A stretch of DNA of 64,000 nucleotides from Lachnospiraceae bacterium (GCA_017526745.1 JAFXQX010000020.1:18306-82305); one strand, 5' to 3'. Counted from the stretch's first letter, positions 34,620 through 43,968 are shown. Program-made: numbers and translations. Notes: generated by a model not told the origin, from the sequence alone.

Positions 34620-36101
34620 CTACAGTTCATCAAGTTCAAGGATCTTTTGGCGAAGCGTCTTTGACCTGTCGTCAACTTTTAAAACAGCGCTGTGCTTTAC
34701 GTACGAATCCGACATATGGTTTGACAGAAATTCGGAAGTATCCGGATTGAGCGTGAGCTGCGTTACTGTAACGAGCATCTCATTACTCTCATCCCCGAAT
34801 ATCTTCCCTATGGATGAGAACATGCAGTCTAGCTCGGCAAGCTGCCTGTCGGTATCGGCTTTTAACTGCATAACGCTTTCGTTGAAGATGTCCTTAATGT
34901 TCTCTCCCTTATCGACCCTCTCCTTCGCACGCGTGTAAAATGCAGCAATATATTTCTTCATCGTCCTGTCCGCGGATGATAAGCTTCCGGCCCTGTCCTT
35001 TCTGGCGCTGTCTGCCTTTACCGCTTCGGAAAGTTCGTAAAGTGCAGCGGATGCCTCATCTTTTTGCATACCGGTAAGAGAAGCTATGTCAGGCCTGATC
35101 GTCCTGAGCTGACGCTCTTTTGACAGCACCTGTCTTATCCTGTATCTGACCGTATCCGAAACAAGGCCTACAAGTGCCAGCCTCTCATCAACAGGAGCTT
35201 CCCGGGCTGCCTTTACGGTTTCATCGTCAAGTTCTCCGGTGAATAAGGCTTCTATGTCATACTGTTTTTTGTATTTGCAGTACAGGTCGTAATATGCCGC
35301 AAAATCCTTGATGGTCTTCTCATCCGTGATGTATTGACTGATGAGGGTCTCGTTTACGCTCTTTTTGTCTTCCTCGTACAGCTTTATCATATCCGACAGG
35401 TCTTCCCAGCCTCTGCCGGTCACATATGTCTTACCGCAGGCAGTCGTCTCGACCTTATAGAAACTGTCGCGGCTGCTGTCAAGAAATCCCGTCACTGCTC
35501 CGTGAACGGCTCTTTCGGATGCATACGCCGCCCACGCAGGGTAATCCGCCTCAACTTTTAACACCTTCATTCTGTCAAGTGTCACTACATCGAATTCCCT
35601 GACTGCCCTGTTGTATTCGGGAGGGTTTCCCGCCGTCACTATGACCCATCCGGGCGGGACCGCATGCTTCCCGAACACTTTATACTGCAAAAACAGCAAC
35701 ATGGACGGATAAAGGGTCTCCGACACGCAGTTTATCTCATCAAGGAACAGTATCCCTTCCCTTATGCCCGACTCTTCCATAGTATCATACATCCCGGCTA
35801 TGATCTCGCTCATCGTATATTCCGAGACCGAATACTTCCTGCCCTCATAGGTTTTTTCCTGTATGAACGGCAACCCGAGAGCGGACTGTCTCGTATGATG
35901 AGTCATCGAATAACTCACAAGTGCAATATTGAGTTCATTTGCGATCTGACTCATTATCGCGGTCTTTCCTATTCCGGGCGAGCCGAGAAGGAATATCGGT
36001 CTCTGCTTTTCCACCGGTATCCTGTAATCGCCGAACTCATCCTTTTTGAGATATGCGCTCACCGTATCTTTTATATAGTTCTTGGCTTCCCTGATGTTCA
36101 T
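34620..36101 (-). CDS. MoxR-like AAA+ ATPase
   Basis: The N-terminal 250 residues of this 493-residue protein form a MoxR-type AAA+ module: Walker A GSPGIGKTAIM near residue 38, Walker B GILFLDEINCV near 115, sensor-1 VIVTAGNPPEYN near 153 and an arginine-rich lid. The remaining half is helical and specific to this group. MoxR ATPases work as chaperone-like remodellers with VWA-domain partners, and here the VWA-like gene ends 9 bases upstream. GAGG stands before the ATG. The target of remodelling is unknown; no bound enzyme or cofactor gene lies next to the set. Confidence 0.88.
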   Translation of the reverse strand: MNIREAKNYIKDTVSAYLKKDEFGDYRIPVEKQRPIFLLGSPGIGKTAIMSQIANELNIALVSYSMTHHTRQSALGLPFIQEKTYEGRKYSVSEYTMSEIIAGMYDTMEESGIREGILFLDEINCVSETLYPSMLLFLQYKVFGKHAVPPGWVIVTAGNPPEYNRAVREFDVVTLDRMKVLKVEADYPAWAAYASERAVHGAVTGFLDSSRDSFYKVETTACGKTYVTGRGWEDLSDMIKLYEEDKKSVNETLISQYITDEKTIKDFAAYYDLYCKYKKQYDIEALFTGELDDETVKAAREAPVDERLALVGLVSDTVRYRIRQVLSKERQLRTIRPDIASLTGMQKDEASAALYELSEAVKADSARKDRAGSLSSADRTMKKYIAAFYTRAKERVDKGENIKDIFNESVMQLKADTDRQLAELDCMFSSIGKIFGDESNEMLVTVTQLTLNPDTSEFLSNHMSDSYVKHSAVLKVDDRSKTLRQKILELDEL

Positions 36102-36110
36102 CCGTTTTCC

Positions 36111-37385
36111 TCACAGCACTACTTTTATCGCCCACCCGGGTACGGGCGGTCTGAATTCGTCATCGTTGTCAAATACGAACATACAGTCATATCCGGGAGG
36201 ATTTTCGGGATATATCCCGTATCCGTCGGTAAAATATATAAGACCCTTCAGATCGGTAAACTCCCTCGATCTGATCATTTCGTCAACATGATCGAACACC
36301 GGCCGGAAATCCGTTGCTCCGAACCCCCTCACCTTGAGGTTGTCCGCGATCGCCTTAAGATCTTCCCTGGAAGTCACCTTTGTATCCTCGGTTATCTCGC
36401 TGTCACACTGAATGATGTGGACGTTCATCGTCTCCGCAAACGAGGCGGACTCTGACAGCAGATCATACGTCCTTACAAGAAATCCTTCGACAAGCCTGCC
36501 TCTTACGGATGCCGATGTATCTATCGCGATCACGAATTCTTTTATCTTCTTCTCATCCGTGTATTCGAGAGGCTCGATTATCGGCATGTTCTTATAGAGC
36601 GACAGACCGTATGTATATGCGATATTGTCGAATTCATCCGGATTGACCTTTATCTGTTCGGACATCACCGCAAAACGTCTTACGATATCGTCATAATCGT
36701 ACTTCCTGCGCACGCCCTCCTTCAGGTTAAGAAGGATCGTCTCACCGCCTTTTACGTCTTTTGAAAATGACCTCAGTTCCGCAGCAACGCGCCTTGCTAT
36801 TTGCTCCCAGTCGGCTGCGGCTATCCTTATCTCTTCCCGGTTCTTGTCATCATCTGCTAACGTATCGTGAATATCCATGGCAAAGAGTTTTGCATACTCT
36901 TTGGCTGATGACTCCGATATGCCGCCTACCATGAATTCCCTGTACAGCTTTTCCGCGGAAAGCTGCGGTACCCACTTGCCGAGCTTGGCGAGTATGATCT
37001 GCATCTGTGCGTCGCCCAGCCTTCTGTATTCACCTGCGGCTGCCAGGACGGCATTCTCCGCGGCTATATCACAGGCTATGTTCCAGTATGCCGGATTTGC
37101 GATATCCTCGCGCATATGATGCATGAATATGTTATGGAATATAACGTGCAGCAGAAGCCTTACCGCATGGTTTTCGTCATCCGCAAAATCCTTAAGAAGC
37201 CTTACCGGATCATACGAAAGCCTTCCGGCTGCGGACCTGTATACACCGCTTTCCGGTACCTCTTCAAGCTTTATTGCCGCGATCGCTCTGTCAAAGAACC
37301 TGAACCTTACGACTATCGTATCTCTCGCAAGAGCCAGAACCTGCTTGGCAAGCTGTGATGTATCTGCGCATTTATCCGAATTCAT
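36111..37385 (-). CDS. DUF2201/VWA-like partner of the MoxR ATPase
   Basis: The N-terminal half of this 424-residue protein resembles the DUF2201 putative metallopeptidase-like domain (HAVRLLLHVIFHNIFMHHMR, with histidines but not a true HExxH). The C-terminal half (about 270-424) is VWA-like, with a MIDAS-type DTSAS in EFVIAIDTSASVRG and the later GFGATDFRPVFDH and LIYFTDGYGIYP. The pairing with the MoxR gene fits the known MoxR/VWA partnership. The chosen ATG at 37385 lies inside the last codons of truA and has no good ribosome site, so coupling to truA translation is likely; a TTG two codons earlier is the alternative. Confidence 0.85.
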   Translation of the reverse strand: MNSDKCADTSQLAKQVLALARDTIVVRFRFFDRAIAAIKLEEVPESGVYRSAAGRLSYDPVRLLKDFADDENHAVRLLLHVIFHNIFMHHMREDIANPAYWNIACDIAAENAVLAAAGEYRRLGDAQMQIILAKLGKWVPQLSAEKLYREFMVGGISESSAKEYAKLFAMDIHDTLADDDKNREEIRIAAADWEQIARRVAAELRSFSKDVKGGETILLNLKEGVRRKYDYDDIVRRFAVMSEQIKVNPDEFDNIAYTYGLSLYKNMPIIEPLEYTDEKKIKEFVIAIDTSASVRGRLVEGFLVRTYDLLSESASFAETMNVHIIQCDSEITEDTKVTSREDLKAIADNLKVRGFGATDFRPVFDHVDEMIRSREFTDLKGLIYFTDGYGIYPENPPGYDCMFVFDNDDEFRPPVPGWAIKVVL

Positions 37386-38142
37386 ATCCAATTAGCGTTA
37401 ATCCTTTTGCGGGTGCCGTATCCCCTGCCCTGTCCCTGTCGCAAGAGTCGATAATCCCTGGGATGTCGCCGGATTTTATCCTTCCCTCTCCGGCCTCTAT
37501 GAGTGTTCCGGCGATTATCCTTACCATGTTGTACAGGAATCCGGAGCCCGTCACAAATATGTCTATCCTGCCGTAATACGACCGGCCGTCGCTTCGGCTA
37601 AAGGGCGGGCCGTATTCGACCTTCATGTCATATACCCTTCTTACCGTTGACGAAGCATCGGCGTTGGCACTGCAGAACGCCGCAAAATCATGCTCGCCGG
37701 TAAAAAATGCTGCCGCCTCTTTCATCCTGCCGGGATCGAGCGGATAGTGAACCCAGTGCGTATACCTGCTGTTTACAGGCATCGGGAACACATCGTGCCA
37801 GATGCTGTATCGATACGTCTTTTTGCAGTCCACCCGCCTGGGGTGAAAATCACCTGCCACCTCTTCCGACTTCCTGATCACAATATCTTCCGGGAGGCTT
37901 TTATTAAGTGCGTATGAAAACTTATCCGCGGGAATGGAACTTGATGTATCAAAAACAGCGATCGCGCCTTCGGCATGAACACCGGCATCGGTGCGGGAAG
38001 CTCCGATGACATGTATATCTTCTCCAAGGAGCCGGCTCAGTTCCCTGTTAAGGACGCCCTCTATGGTCGGCGCATCCGGCTGGATCTGCCATCCGTTATA
38101 TCCGGTCCCGTCATATGCGACTGTTATCATTATCCTTTTCAT
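37372..38142 (-). CDS. truA: tRNA pseudouridine(38-40) synthase
   Basis: TruA makes pseudouridine at positions 38-40 of the tRNA anticodon arm. The 256-residue sequence shows the family order: VAYDGTGYNGWQIQP at the start, the catalytic aspartate in GASRTDAGVHAEG near residue 52, VDCKKTYRYSIW, HDFAAFCSANAD near 142 and GSGFLYNMVRIIAGTL near 195. The start at 38142 matches the usual TruA N-terminus (MKRI...); in-frame codons upstream are rejected. Position after ecfT is the usual clostridial order. Confidence 0.96.
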   Translation of the reverse strand: MKRIMITVAYDGTGYNGWQIQPDAPTIEGVLNRELSRLLGEDIHVIGASRTDAGVHAEGAIAVFDTSSSIPADKFSYALNKSLPEDIVIRKSEEVAGDFHPRRVDCKKTYRYSIWHDVFPMPVNSRYTHWVHYPLDPGRMKEAAAFFTGEHDFAAFCSANADASSTVRRVYDMKVEYGPPFSRSDGRSYYGRIDIFVTGSGFLYNMVRIIAGTLIEAGEGRIKSGDIPGIIDSCDRDRAGDTAPAKGLTLIGYEFG

Positions 38143-38175
38143 ACAGCGTTCACCAGGATTGGCATACAGCAAAGC

Positions 38176-38976
38176 CTAGAACAGAATACCTGCTGTTACA
38201 ATGGCGGCAAGATAAATAAAGAGAATGGCATAGGAAACTGCGTCCCTTGTTTTATATGCCAGCGGATAGAGTTTTGTCCGTCCGTCGCCTCCGCGATAGC
38301 ACCTTGACTCCATGGCAAGGGCCAGATCGTTGGCACGCCTGAATGCCGAAACAAACAGCGGAACAAGTATCGGAACAAGAGCCTTCATCCTTTTTATCAG
38401 GTTTCCGGAATCAAAATCCGCTCCTCTTGCCTGCTGCGCCTTTATGATCCGGTCAGTCTCCTCGAGAAGTACCGGAATGAACGTCAGAGCGATGGACATC
38501 ATCATCGCTATCTCGTTGACGGGAACACTGAAAGCCTTGAGCCATCCGAGACTCTTTTCAAGCCCGTCCGTAAGGTCCGAAGGTGTCGTTGTAAGAGTCA
38601 GTATCGATGAGCCGACTATCAGGTATACCAGCCTTATGACCATGAATGCCGCAAGTCTTACGCCTTCGATCGTTATATGAAACTTCCAGAACGACACAAG
38701 TTCGCGTCCCGGGGTCAGAAATGCATTAAGTACCGCGGTGAACAAAAGCAGTATCATGATCGCCTTAAGTCCTTTTAACATGAACGACAGCGGAACATGC
38801 GAGATGATTATGAGCGAAACCAGGAAGACGGTCGCAACTATATACCCCGTAAAGCTCTGGAACAAAAAGAGCGAGATGACATAAACAAGCGTCCCGCACA
38901 GTTTGACTCTCGGGTCAAGCCGGTGCAGCACGGAGTCTGTCGGATAGTATTGTCCAAGCGTGATATCTCTTATCAT
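38176..38976 (-). CDS. ecfT: ECF transporter transmembrane protein EcfT
   Basis: EcfT is the membrane scaffold of energy-coupling-factor vitamin importers and joins the two ATPases to exchangeable S components. The 266-residue protein has the N-terminal YPTDSVLHRLDPRVKL, several membrane segments, and the two coupling motifs with Ala/Ser-Arg-Gly cores as QQARGAD near residue 182 and MESRCYRGGDG near 222. Its start overlaps the ecfA2 stop by 4 bases. No S-component gene is in the cluster, which is typical of group II ECF systems. Confidence 0.95.
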   Translation of the reverse strand: MIRDITLGQYYPTDSVLHRLDPRVKLCGTLVYVISLFLFQSFTGYIVATVFLVSLIIISHVPLSFMLKGLKAIMILLLFTAVLNAFLTPGRELVSFWKFHITIEGVRLAAFMVIRLVYLIVGSSILTLTTTPSDLTDGLEKSLGWLKAFSVPVNEIAMMMSIALTFIPVLLEETDRIIKAQQARGADFDSGNLIKRMKALVPILVPLFVSAFRRANDLALAMESRCYRGGDGRTKLYPLAYKTRDAVSYAILFIYLAAIVTAGILF

Positions 38977-39821
38977 CTGGAAAGTGCCCTTAATATCTCC
39001 TGCTTTGCTTCTTCCACGGTGATCAGTCCCGTGTCAACATCAAGGCCCATACGGGCAAGATCGGAAAGGATCGCGGATACCTGCGGTACCGTAAGGCCCA
39101 TGGATTCAAGTTCCTCTCTCCTCTTAAACACCTCGCGGGAACTGTCGTCCATTGCAAGCTTTCCGTCGTTCATGACCAGCATCCTTTCGACGTGCTCGGC
39201 CAGATCGTCCATCGAATGCGAGATCAGTATTATGGTTATTCCCATGCCGGCATGAAGACTGTCGCAAAGAGACAGTATCTCCTCCCTGCCTCCGGGATCA
39301 AGGCCCGCACACGGCTCATCAAGAACGAGGACTTTGGGTTTCATCGCAAGTACTCCGGCTATCGCCGCACGTCTTTTCTCACCGCCCGAGATATCAAAAG
39401 GAGATACATAAAATCTGTCATCCGGAATACCGACTGCCTTTAAAGCCTCATATGCACGAAGTTCCACCTCCTGACGGGGCAGGCCGAGGTTCTTCGGTCC
39501 GAAGCACACATCGGTAAACACATCCTCTTCGAACAGCTGATGCTCCGGATACTGGAACACGAGTCCGACCTGGGAACGCAGTTTTTTCAGGTCATATCCG
39601 TCAGAGGAAATATCGACTCCGTCAAAATATATACCGCCGGCTGTAGGCTTCATAAGGCCGTTTAAATGGAGCGCCAGGGTAGACTTGCCCGATCCGGTCC
39701 TTCCTGCAAGGCCGACATATTCACCGTCCTCGATCGTAAACGAAACGTCATCGATCGCCTTCTTTTCAAAGACGGTCCCGGGATTATATATATGATCCAT
39801 ATGGTTTACTATGATCGGCAT
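38973..39821 (-). CDS. ecfA2: ECF transporter ATPase EcfA2
   Basis: This is one of the two ATPases of the ECF importer core. The 282-residue chain has Walker A GRTGSGKSTLA near residue 38, Q-loop LVFQYPEHQLFEEDV, signature DISGGEKRRAAIAG near 138, Walker B VLVLDEPCAGLDP and the switch histidine in ILISHSMDDLAEH. QYPEHQLF with a glutamate after the Q-loop is the A2-type pattern. The start ATG lies inside the ecfA1 end (13-base overlap). Confidence 0.94.
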   Translation of the reverse strand: MPIIVNHMDHIYNPGTVFEKKAIDDVSFTIEDGEYVGLAGRTGSGKSTLALHLNGLMKPTAGGIYFDGVDISSDGYDLKKLRSQVGLVFQYPEHQLFEEDVFTDVCFGPKNLGLPRQEVELRAYEALKAVGIPDDRFYVSPFDISGGEKRRAAIAGVLAMKPKVLVLDEPCAGLDPGGREEILSLCDSLHAGMGITIILISHSMDDLAEHVERMLVMNDGKLAMDDSSREVFKRREELESMGLTVPQVSAILSDLARMGLDVDTGLITVEEAKQEILRALSR

Positions 39822-40651
39822 ATGGCTTCGCAAAGCTCCTTTTTATCGAGTATCCCCGAAGGGATGTTAAGTCCCGATCTTTTCAGCTCGTAAGAAAGCC
39901 TCGTGGCGACCGGAACAGTAAGGTTATACTCCTCAAGTTTTTCAACCTGAGAGAACACTTCGCGCGGCGTCCCCTGCATGACGAGCCGTCCCTCGTTCAT
40001 AACGAATATCCTGTCGGCATATATGGCTTCTTCCATATAATGTGTTATGAGTATGACGGTAATGTTCTCAACATCGTTAAGTGCCCTGATGGCCCTTATG
40101 ACCTCTGTGCGCCCTTCAGGGTCGAGCATTGCGGTCGGCTCATCGAGGACGATGCATTTAGGATGCATGGCAAGGACTCCCGCTATCGCCACTCTCTGTT
40201 TCTGTCCTCCGGAAAGCTTTGAAGGAGATGCTTTCCTGTGGTCTTCCATCTCAACCATTATCAGGCTTTCCTTTACCCTCTCCTCTATCTCTTTCGTTTT
40301 GACCCCCAGGTTTTCCGGGGCGAAAGCGACATCTTCTTCGACGATAGTCCCTATCATCTGATTTTCGGGGTTCTGGAACACCATTCCGACTGACCTCCTG
40401 ATATCCCACAGTTTATCGGAGTCGGCCGTATCCATACCGTCGACGGTAACCGTGCCTTCAGTGGGGTATAAGAGGCAGTTCAGATGCTTGGCAAGGGTAG
40501 ACTTGCCGGATCCGTTCGATCCGAGTATCACGATAAAATCACCCTGCTTTACCTGCAGGCTGACTTCGTTCACTGCGCGGTAGAAGCCGTCAACTTCCCC
40601 GTCCTTGTCGCGCATCACATATTCAAATGAGACATTATCAATATCTATCAT
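39809..40651 (-). CDS. ecfA1: ECF transporter ATPase EcfA1
   Basis: This is the partner ATPase of EcfA2. The 280-residue protein has Walker A GSNGSGKSTLA, Q-loop MVFQNPENQMIGTIVEED, signature KLSGGQKQRVAIAG, Walker B CIVLDEPTAMLDP and the switch histidine in ILITHYMEEA. The start is placed at MIDIDNVSFEY (40651) because this is the usual family start; an ATG three codons upstream is equally possible, and neither has a good ribosome site. It is the first ECF gene after rplQ, separated by a hairpin. Confidence 0.93.
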   Translation of the reverse strand: MIDIDNVSFEYVMRDKDGEVDGFYRAVNEVSLQVKQGDFIVILGSNGSGKSTLAKHLNCLLYPTEGTVTVDGMDTADSDKLWDIRRSVGMVFQNPENQMIGTIVEEDVAFAPENLGVKTKEIEERVKESLIMVEMEDHRKASPSKLSGGQKQRVAIAGVLAMHPKCIVLDEPTAMLDPEGRTEVIRAIRALNDVENITVILITHYMEEAIYADRIFVMNEGRLVMQGTPREVFSQVEKLEEYNLTVPVATRLSYELKRSGLNIPSGILDKKELCEAICRS

Positions 40652-40670
40652 AAGCGCCATGTAGCAAAAT

Positions 40671-40692
40671 GGGAGTCGCTTGCGCGGCTCCC
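40671..40692 (-). terminator. Hairpin after rplQ, possible terminator or attenuator
   Basis: A 9-base stem (GGGAGCCGC, loop GCAA, GCGACTCCC on the minus strand, one G-T pair) lies between rplQ and ecfA1. Only ATTTT follows, so it may be a leaky terminator that lowers ECF expression compared with ribosomal genes. Confidence 0.5.
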
Positions 40693-40719
40693 ATATAACT
40701 GCCATTTTATGATTTTGGG

Positions 40720-41256
40720 TCAGACAAGCTCGATAACAACTTCCATTGCTGCATCACCCTTGCGGGGACCGATCTTTACGATCCTTGTATAACCTCCGTT
40801 ACGGCTGGCATACTTGGGTGCGATGTCATCAAAGAGCTTAGCGACTAGGTCAACTTCCTTCGTGTTGCGCTTTCTGCCGGCTGCTGATTCCGGAACCTCG
40901 ATCACGGGATAAAGAACTTTGAGGATCTGTCTTCTTGCATGAAGCCTTGAAGGCGAATCCTTCTTGATCGTCTTTGTAACGGTCTCATACTGAGTGACCT
41001 TCTTGCCGTCAACCACTTCCTTGACACGTCTTCCGTCCTTGTCCTTAAGCGGAACCTTGGCATTGACCTCTACTGTCTCATAGTTGTCACGCTCTTTGAC
41101 CGCAAGTGCGATCAGATGATCTGCCTCCTTACGGATCTCCTTGGCACGTGCCTCGGTAGTTGTGATCTTTCCGTGATAGATCAGCTGTGTGACCTGATTT
41201 CTGAGTAATGCTTTTCTCTGACTGGATGTCTTTCCCAGCTTCCTGTATTTTGCCAT
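40720..41256 (-). CDS. rplQ: 50S ribosomal protein L17 with internal insertion
   Basis: L17 sits near the exit of the polypeptide tunnel in the large subunit. The start MAKYRKLGKTSSQRKALLRN and the end NGGYTRIVKIGPRKGDAAMEVVIEL are typical. At 178 residues it is about 50 longer than the common 115-130; the extra block (about residues 55-105, rich in Lys, Asp and Val, KVPLKDKDGRRVKEVVDG) lies between the two conserved halves. The same insertion is known from Lachnospiraceae (from memory). It is the last gene of the alpha-type run, 2 bases after rpoA. Confidence 0.96.
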   Translation of the reverse strand: MAKYRKLGKTSSQRKALLRNQVTQLIYHGKITTTEARAKEIRKEADHLIALAVKERDNYETVEVNAKVPLKDKDGRRVKEVVDGKKVTQYETVTKTIKKDSPSRLHARRQILKVLYPVIEVPESAAGRKRNTKEVDLVAKLFDDIAPKYASRNGGYTRIVKIGPRKGDAAMEVVIELV

Positions 41257-41257
41257 C

Positions 41258-42217
41258 TTAATCCTCTCCTTCGTTAAGCTGAAGACCGAGTTCTTTCAGT
41301 TTCGCAAGTACTTCCTCAAGAGACTTGCGGCCAAGGTTACGTACCTTCATCATCTCATCCGGTGTCTTGTTGATAAGCTCGGCTACAGTGTTGATGCCTG
41401 CACGCTTTAAGCAGTTGTAAGAACGTACGGATAACTCCAGTTCATCTATGTTCATGTCAAGAGCCTTCTCTTTGCCTTCAGGCTCCTTGTCGATCATAAC
41501 AGATACCTCACGTGCACTCTCAGACAGGTTGATGAACTGAGCAAGGTGCTCGGAAAGAACCTTTGCAGCAAGGCTGACGCCTTCATCGGGTCCGAGTGTT
41601 CCGTTCGTGTATACGTCAAGTGTGAGCTTATCATAGTCCGTCACCTGACCTACACGGGTATTCTGAACAGTCATGTTCACGCGTTCAATGGGAGTATAGA
41701 TACTGTCAACGGCAATAACACCGATCGGAAGCTCCTCATTCTTGTTCTTGTCGGCTCCCACATATCCTCTGCCCTTTGTGATCGTAAGTTCCATGTAAAG
41801 CTTGCTGTTGGAACCGCCGTTAAGCGTAGCGATCTTTGTCTCGGGATTAAGTATCTCTATATCCTGATCCACACGGATATCGGCTGCCGTTACGACTCCC
41901 TCGCCTTCGAACTCGAGAACTGCCGTCTTGGGCTCGTTGGAAGAGGAATTGTTACGGATCGCAAGGTTCTTGATGTTCATGATGATCTCTGTAACATCTT
42001 CCTTGACGCCGGGTATGGATGAGAACTCATGCAGAACACCATCGATCTTTATCTGGGAAACTGCAGCTCCCGGAAGAGATGAAAGCATGATCCTGCGAAG
42101 CGAGTTGCCAAGTGTTGTTCCGTATCCTCTCTCAAGAGGCTCAACAACAAATCTGCCATATCTCTTATCTTCGGATATTTCCGCAATTTCAATTCTCGGC
42201 TTTTCAAAATCGAACAT
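41258..42217 (-). CDS. rpoA: RNA polymerase alpha subunit
   Basis: Alpha dimerises to assemble the polymerase core and contacts UP elements and activators. The 319-residue protein has the N-terminal assembly domain ([21 protein letters not shown] near residue 20) and the C-terminal domain (about 250-310) with the DNA-contacting helix [23 protein letters not shown] stands before the ATG. It lies in the expected place between rpsD and rplQ. Confidence 0.98.
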   Translation of the reverse strand: MFDFEKPRIEIAEISEDKRYGRFVVEPLERGYGTTLGNSLRRIMLSSLPGAAVSQIKIDGVLHEFSSIPGVKEDVTEIIMNIKNLAIRNNSSSNEPKTAVLEFEGEGVVTAADIRVDQDIEILNPETKIATLNGGSNSKLYMELTITKGRGYVGADKNKNEELPIGVIAVDSIYTPIERVNMTVQNTRVGQVTDYDKLTLDVYTNGTLGPDEGVSLAAKVLSEHLAQFINLSESAREVSVMIDKEPEGKEKALDMNIDELELSVRSYNCLKRAGINTVAELINKTPDEMMKVRNLGRKSLEEVLAKLKELGLQLNEGED

Positions 42218-42245
42218 AAAGTGTCTCCTCTCTAATTGATACGAA

Positions 42246-42839
42246 TTACTTTGAATACAACTCGACTATAAGCATCTCATCAACGGGGACATCTATCTCC
42301 TCGCGGGTGGGAAGTGCCTTGACGGTTCCTTTCAAATTCTCCTGGTCGGCATCAAGCCATGCGGGAACGATCCTGCCCCCTGCCGTCTCGATGATTTCCT
42401 TGTATCTTGTGGAGTCTTTTTTGCTCTCCCTGATCTCGATCACATCTCCTGCCTTAACAAGGTATGAAGGGATGTTAACAACCTTACCGTTTACGGTAAC
42501 CTGCTTATGATCAACGATCTGGCGTGCTTCTCTTCTTGTTCTTGCAAAAGCCAGACGGAAGATGACATTATCAAGTCTTGACTCAAGCATGATCATAAGG
42601 TTCTCACCGGTCATGCCCTTCTGTCTGTCGGCCTTTTCATAATAGTTACGGAAAGGCTTCTCAAGAACACCGTAGATGAACTTTGCCTTCTGCTTCTCAC
42701 GGAGCTGCAGGCCGTATTCACTCATCTTCCTGTTTGATCTTGTAAGTGTTCTTCTTGACTTTTTATCGTAACCCAGAACCATCGGCTCAAGACCGAGGGA
42801 TCTGCATCTTTTCAGTACAGGTACTCTATTGACTGCCAT
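42246..42839 (-). CDS. rpsD: 30S ribosomal protein S4
   Basis: S4 is a primary 16S binder and, in many bacteria, the feedback regulator of this operon. The 197-residue sequence has the S4 fold: [31 protein letters not shown] near residue 45, and the RNA-binding S4 domain [20 protein letters not shown] with [17 protein letters not shown] near 90-130. The N-terminus lacks the zinc-binding cysteine set (only one cysteine, at RCRSL), so it is the C-minus form. Confidence 0.97.
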   Translation of the reverse strand: MAVNRVPVLKRCRSLGLEPMVLGYDKKSRRTLTRSNRKMSEYGLQLREKQKAKFIYGVLEKPFRNYYEKADRQKGMTGENLMIMLESRLDNVIFRLAFARTRREARQIVDHKQVTVNGKVVNIPSYLVKAGDVIEIRESKKDSTRYKEIIETAGGRIVPAWLDADQENLKGTVKALPTREEIDVPVDEMLIVELYSK

Positions 42840-42881
42840 TAGTTAATCCTCCTTAAATCATATCCACTGTGATGAATATCA

Positions 42882-43274
42882 TCACACTCTTCTGCGCTTG
42901 GGCGGGCGACATCCGTTATGGGGAACGGGAGTCACATCCTTGATCGATACAACCTCAAGGCCACCTGCCTGAAGAGCACGGATCGCAGCCTCACGTCCCG
43001 AACCGGGACCCTTTACGAATACATCAACATACTTGAGCCCGTGTACAAGAGCTGCTTTTGTTGCTGTTTCCGCTGCCACCTGTGCCGCATAAGGAGTAGA
43101 TTTCCTTGAACCTCTGAAACCCAGGCCGCCGGCACTTGCCCAAGACAACGCATTGCCCTCGGGATCTGTGAGGGTTACGATAGTGTTGTTGAAAGATGCC
43201 TGAATATGTGCCTGTCCGCGTTCAACGTTTTTCTTGACACGCTTTTTAACTACTTTCTTTGCTGTTTTTGCCAT
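42882..43274 (-). CDS. rpsK: 30S ribosomal protein S11
   Basis: S11 is part of the platform of the small subunit near the mRNA exit. The 130 residues include the hallmark [18 protein letters not shown] near residue 20, [19 protein letters not shown] near 47, and the strongly kept C-terminal [15 protein letters not shown]. It lies between rpsM and rpsD in the standard order. Confidence 0.98.
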   Translation of the reverse strand: MAKTAKKVVKKRVKKNVERGQAHIQASFNNTIVTLTDPEGNALSWASAGGLGFRGSRKSTPYAAQVAAETATKAALVHGLKYVDVFVKGPGSGREAAIRALQAGGLEVVSIKDVTPVPHNGCRPPKRRRV

Positions 43275-43310
43275 TTAAACTAACCTACTTTCCAAATACT
43301 GCCAAATCCA

Positions 43311-43679
43311 TTACTTCTTCTTACCTGCTACCGTACGCTTGGGACCCTTACGTGTCCTTGCGTTGTTCTTGGTATTCTGTCCTCTTACGGGAAGTCCCTT
43401 TCTGTGACGGATACCTCTGTAGCAGCCAATTTCCTGAAGTCTCTTGATGTTAAGTGCTACTTCGCGCTTAAGATCACCTTCCACCATGTAATCCGCGTCG
43501 ATGATGTCACTGATCTTCTTGACCTCATCGTCCGTAAGATCACGACAACGGGTATCGGGATTAACTTTTGCCTTCTCAAGGATCTTTGTAGCCGTAGGTC
43601 TTCCTATACCGTACACATAAGTAAGTCCGATCTCTACGCGCTTGTCTCTTGGTAAATCCACACCGGAAATACGAGCCAT
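43311..43679 (-). CDS. rpsM: 30S ribosomal protein S13
   Basis: S13 binds the head of the small subunit and bridges to the large subunit. The 122 residues start [21 protein letters not shown] and end with [24 protein letters not shown]..., both typical. The 175 bases upstream, between it and rpmJ, hold four consecutive hairpins, so its expression may be regulated separately from the upstream genes. Confidence 0.98.
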   Translation of the reverse strand: MARISGVDLPRDKRVEIGLTYVYGIGRPTATKILEKAKVNPDTRCRDLTDDEVKKISDIIDADYMVEGDLKREVALNIKRLQEIGCYRGIRHRKGLPVRGQNTKNNARTRKGPKRTVAGKKK

Positions 43680-43704
43680 TCTTCTTACCTCTCTTTTCTT
43701 ACTT

Positions 43705-43794
43705 CGGGCACTGCCCGGTTACTAATTGAATGGAGTCCCCGTAATCTAACGGGATACTCACCCTGCAATAGGGTTTGCCCTGCCTTTTGGCAGG
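43705..43794 (-). ncRNA. Structured leader of four hairpins upstream of rpsM
   Basis: Four inverted repeats stand in a row on the minus strand: CCTGCCAAAAGGCAGG (43779-43794), ACCCTATTGCAGGGT (43760-43774), CCCGTTAGATTACGGG (43738-43753) and CGGGCAGTGCCCG (43705-43717). Genes elsewhere in this block are only 10-40 bases apart, so a 175-base structured spacer is unusual. The site matches that of the alpha-operon leader, where S4 represses rpsM in other bacteria; an S4-binding role is inference. No T run follows any hairpin, so simple termination is unlikely. Confidence 0.6.
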
Positions 43795-43854
43795 TTTCAA
43801 TCGTAGATAGCTCTTCGGGTGGGTTAGTCCAAAAATCTATCTATCATGCGGGCC

Positions 43855-43968
43855 TCAGCCCTGTCTCTGCTTGTGCTTCGGGTTTTCACAGATGATCCTG
43901 ATCTTACCCTTTCTCTTGATAACTTTGCACTTGTCGCAGATCGGTTTTACAGAAGATCTAACTTTCAT
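43855..43968 (-). CDS. rpmJ: 50S ribosomal protein L36
   Basis: This 37-residue protein was read directly from the minus strand: it begins [16 protein letters not shown] and ends [12 protein letters not shown], with the C-x2-C...C...H set that binds zinc. GGAGG stands 7 bases before the ATG. It lies between infA and rpsM as usual. Confidence 0.98.
   Translation of the reverse strand: MKVRSSVKPICDKCKVIKRKGKIRIICENPKHKQRQG

Noticed and set aside
35664..36455. 263-codon open frame on the plus strand opposite the MoxR and VWA genes
   Set aside because: It crosses the boundary of two supported minus-strand genes and has no ribosome site.
36111..37385. Zinc metallopeptidase activity for the DUF2201/VWA-like protein
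   Set aside because: The histidine-rich stretch reads HVIFHNIFMHH, with no glutamate in an HExxH arrangement.
43681..43854. A tRNA or other known RNA gene in the rpmJ-rpsM spacer
   Set aside because: The four stems do not form a cloverleaf and no TTCRA-type loop or CCA end is present.
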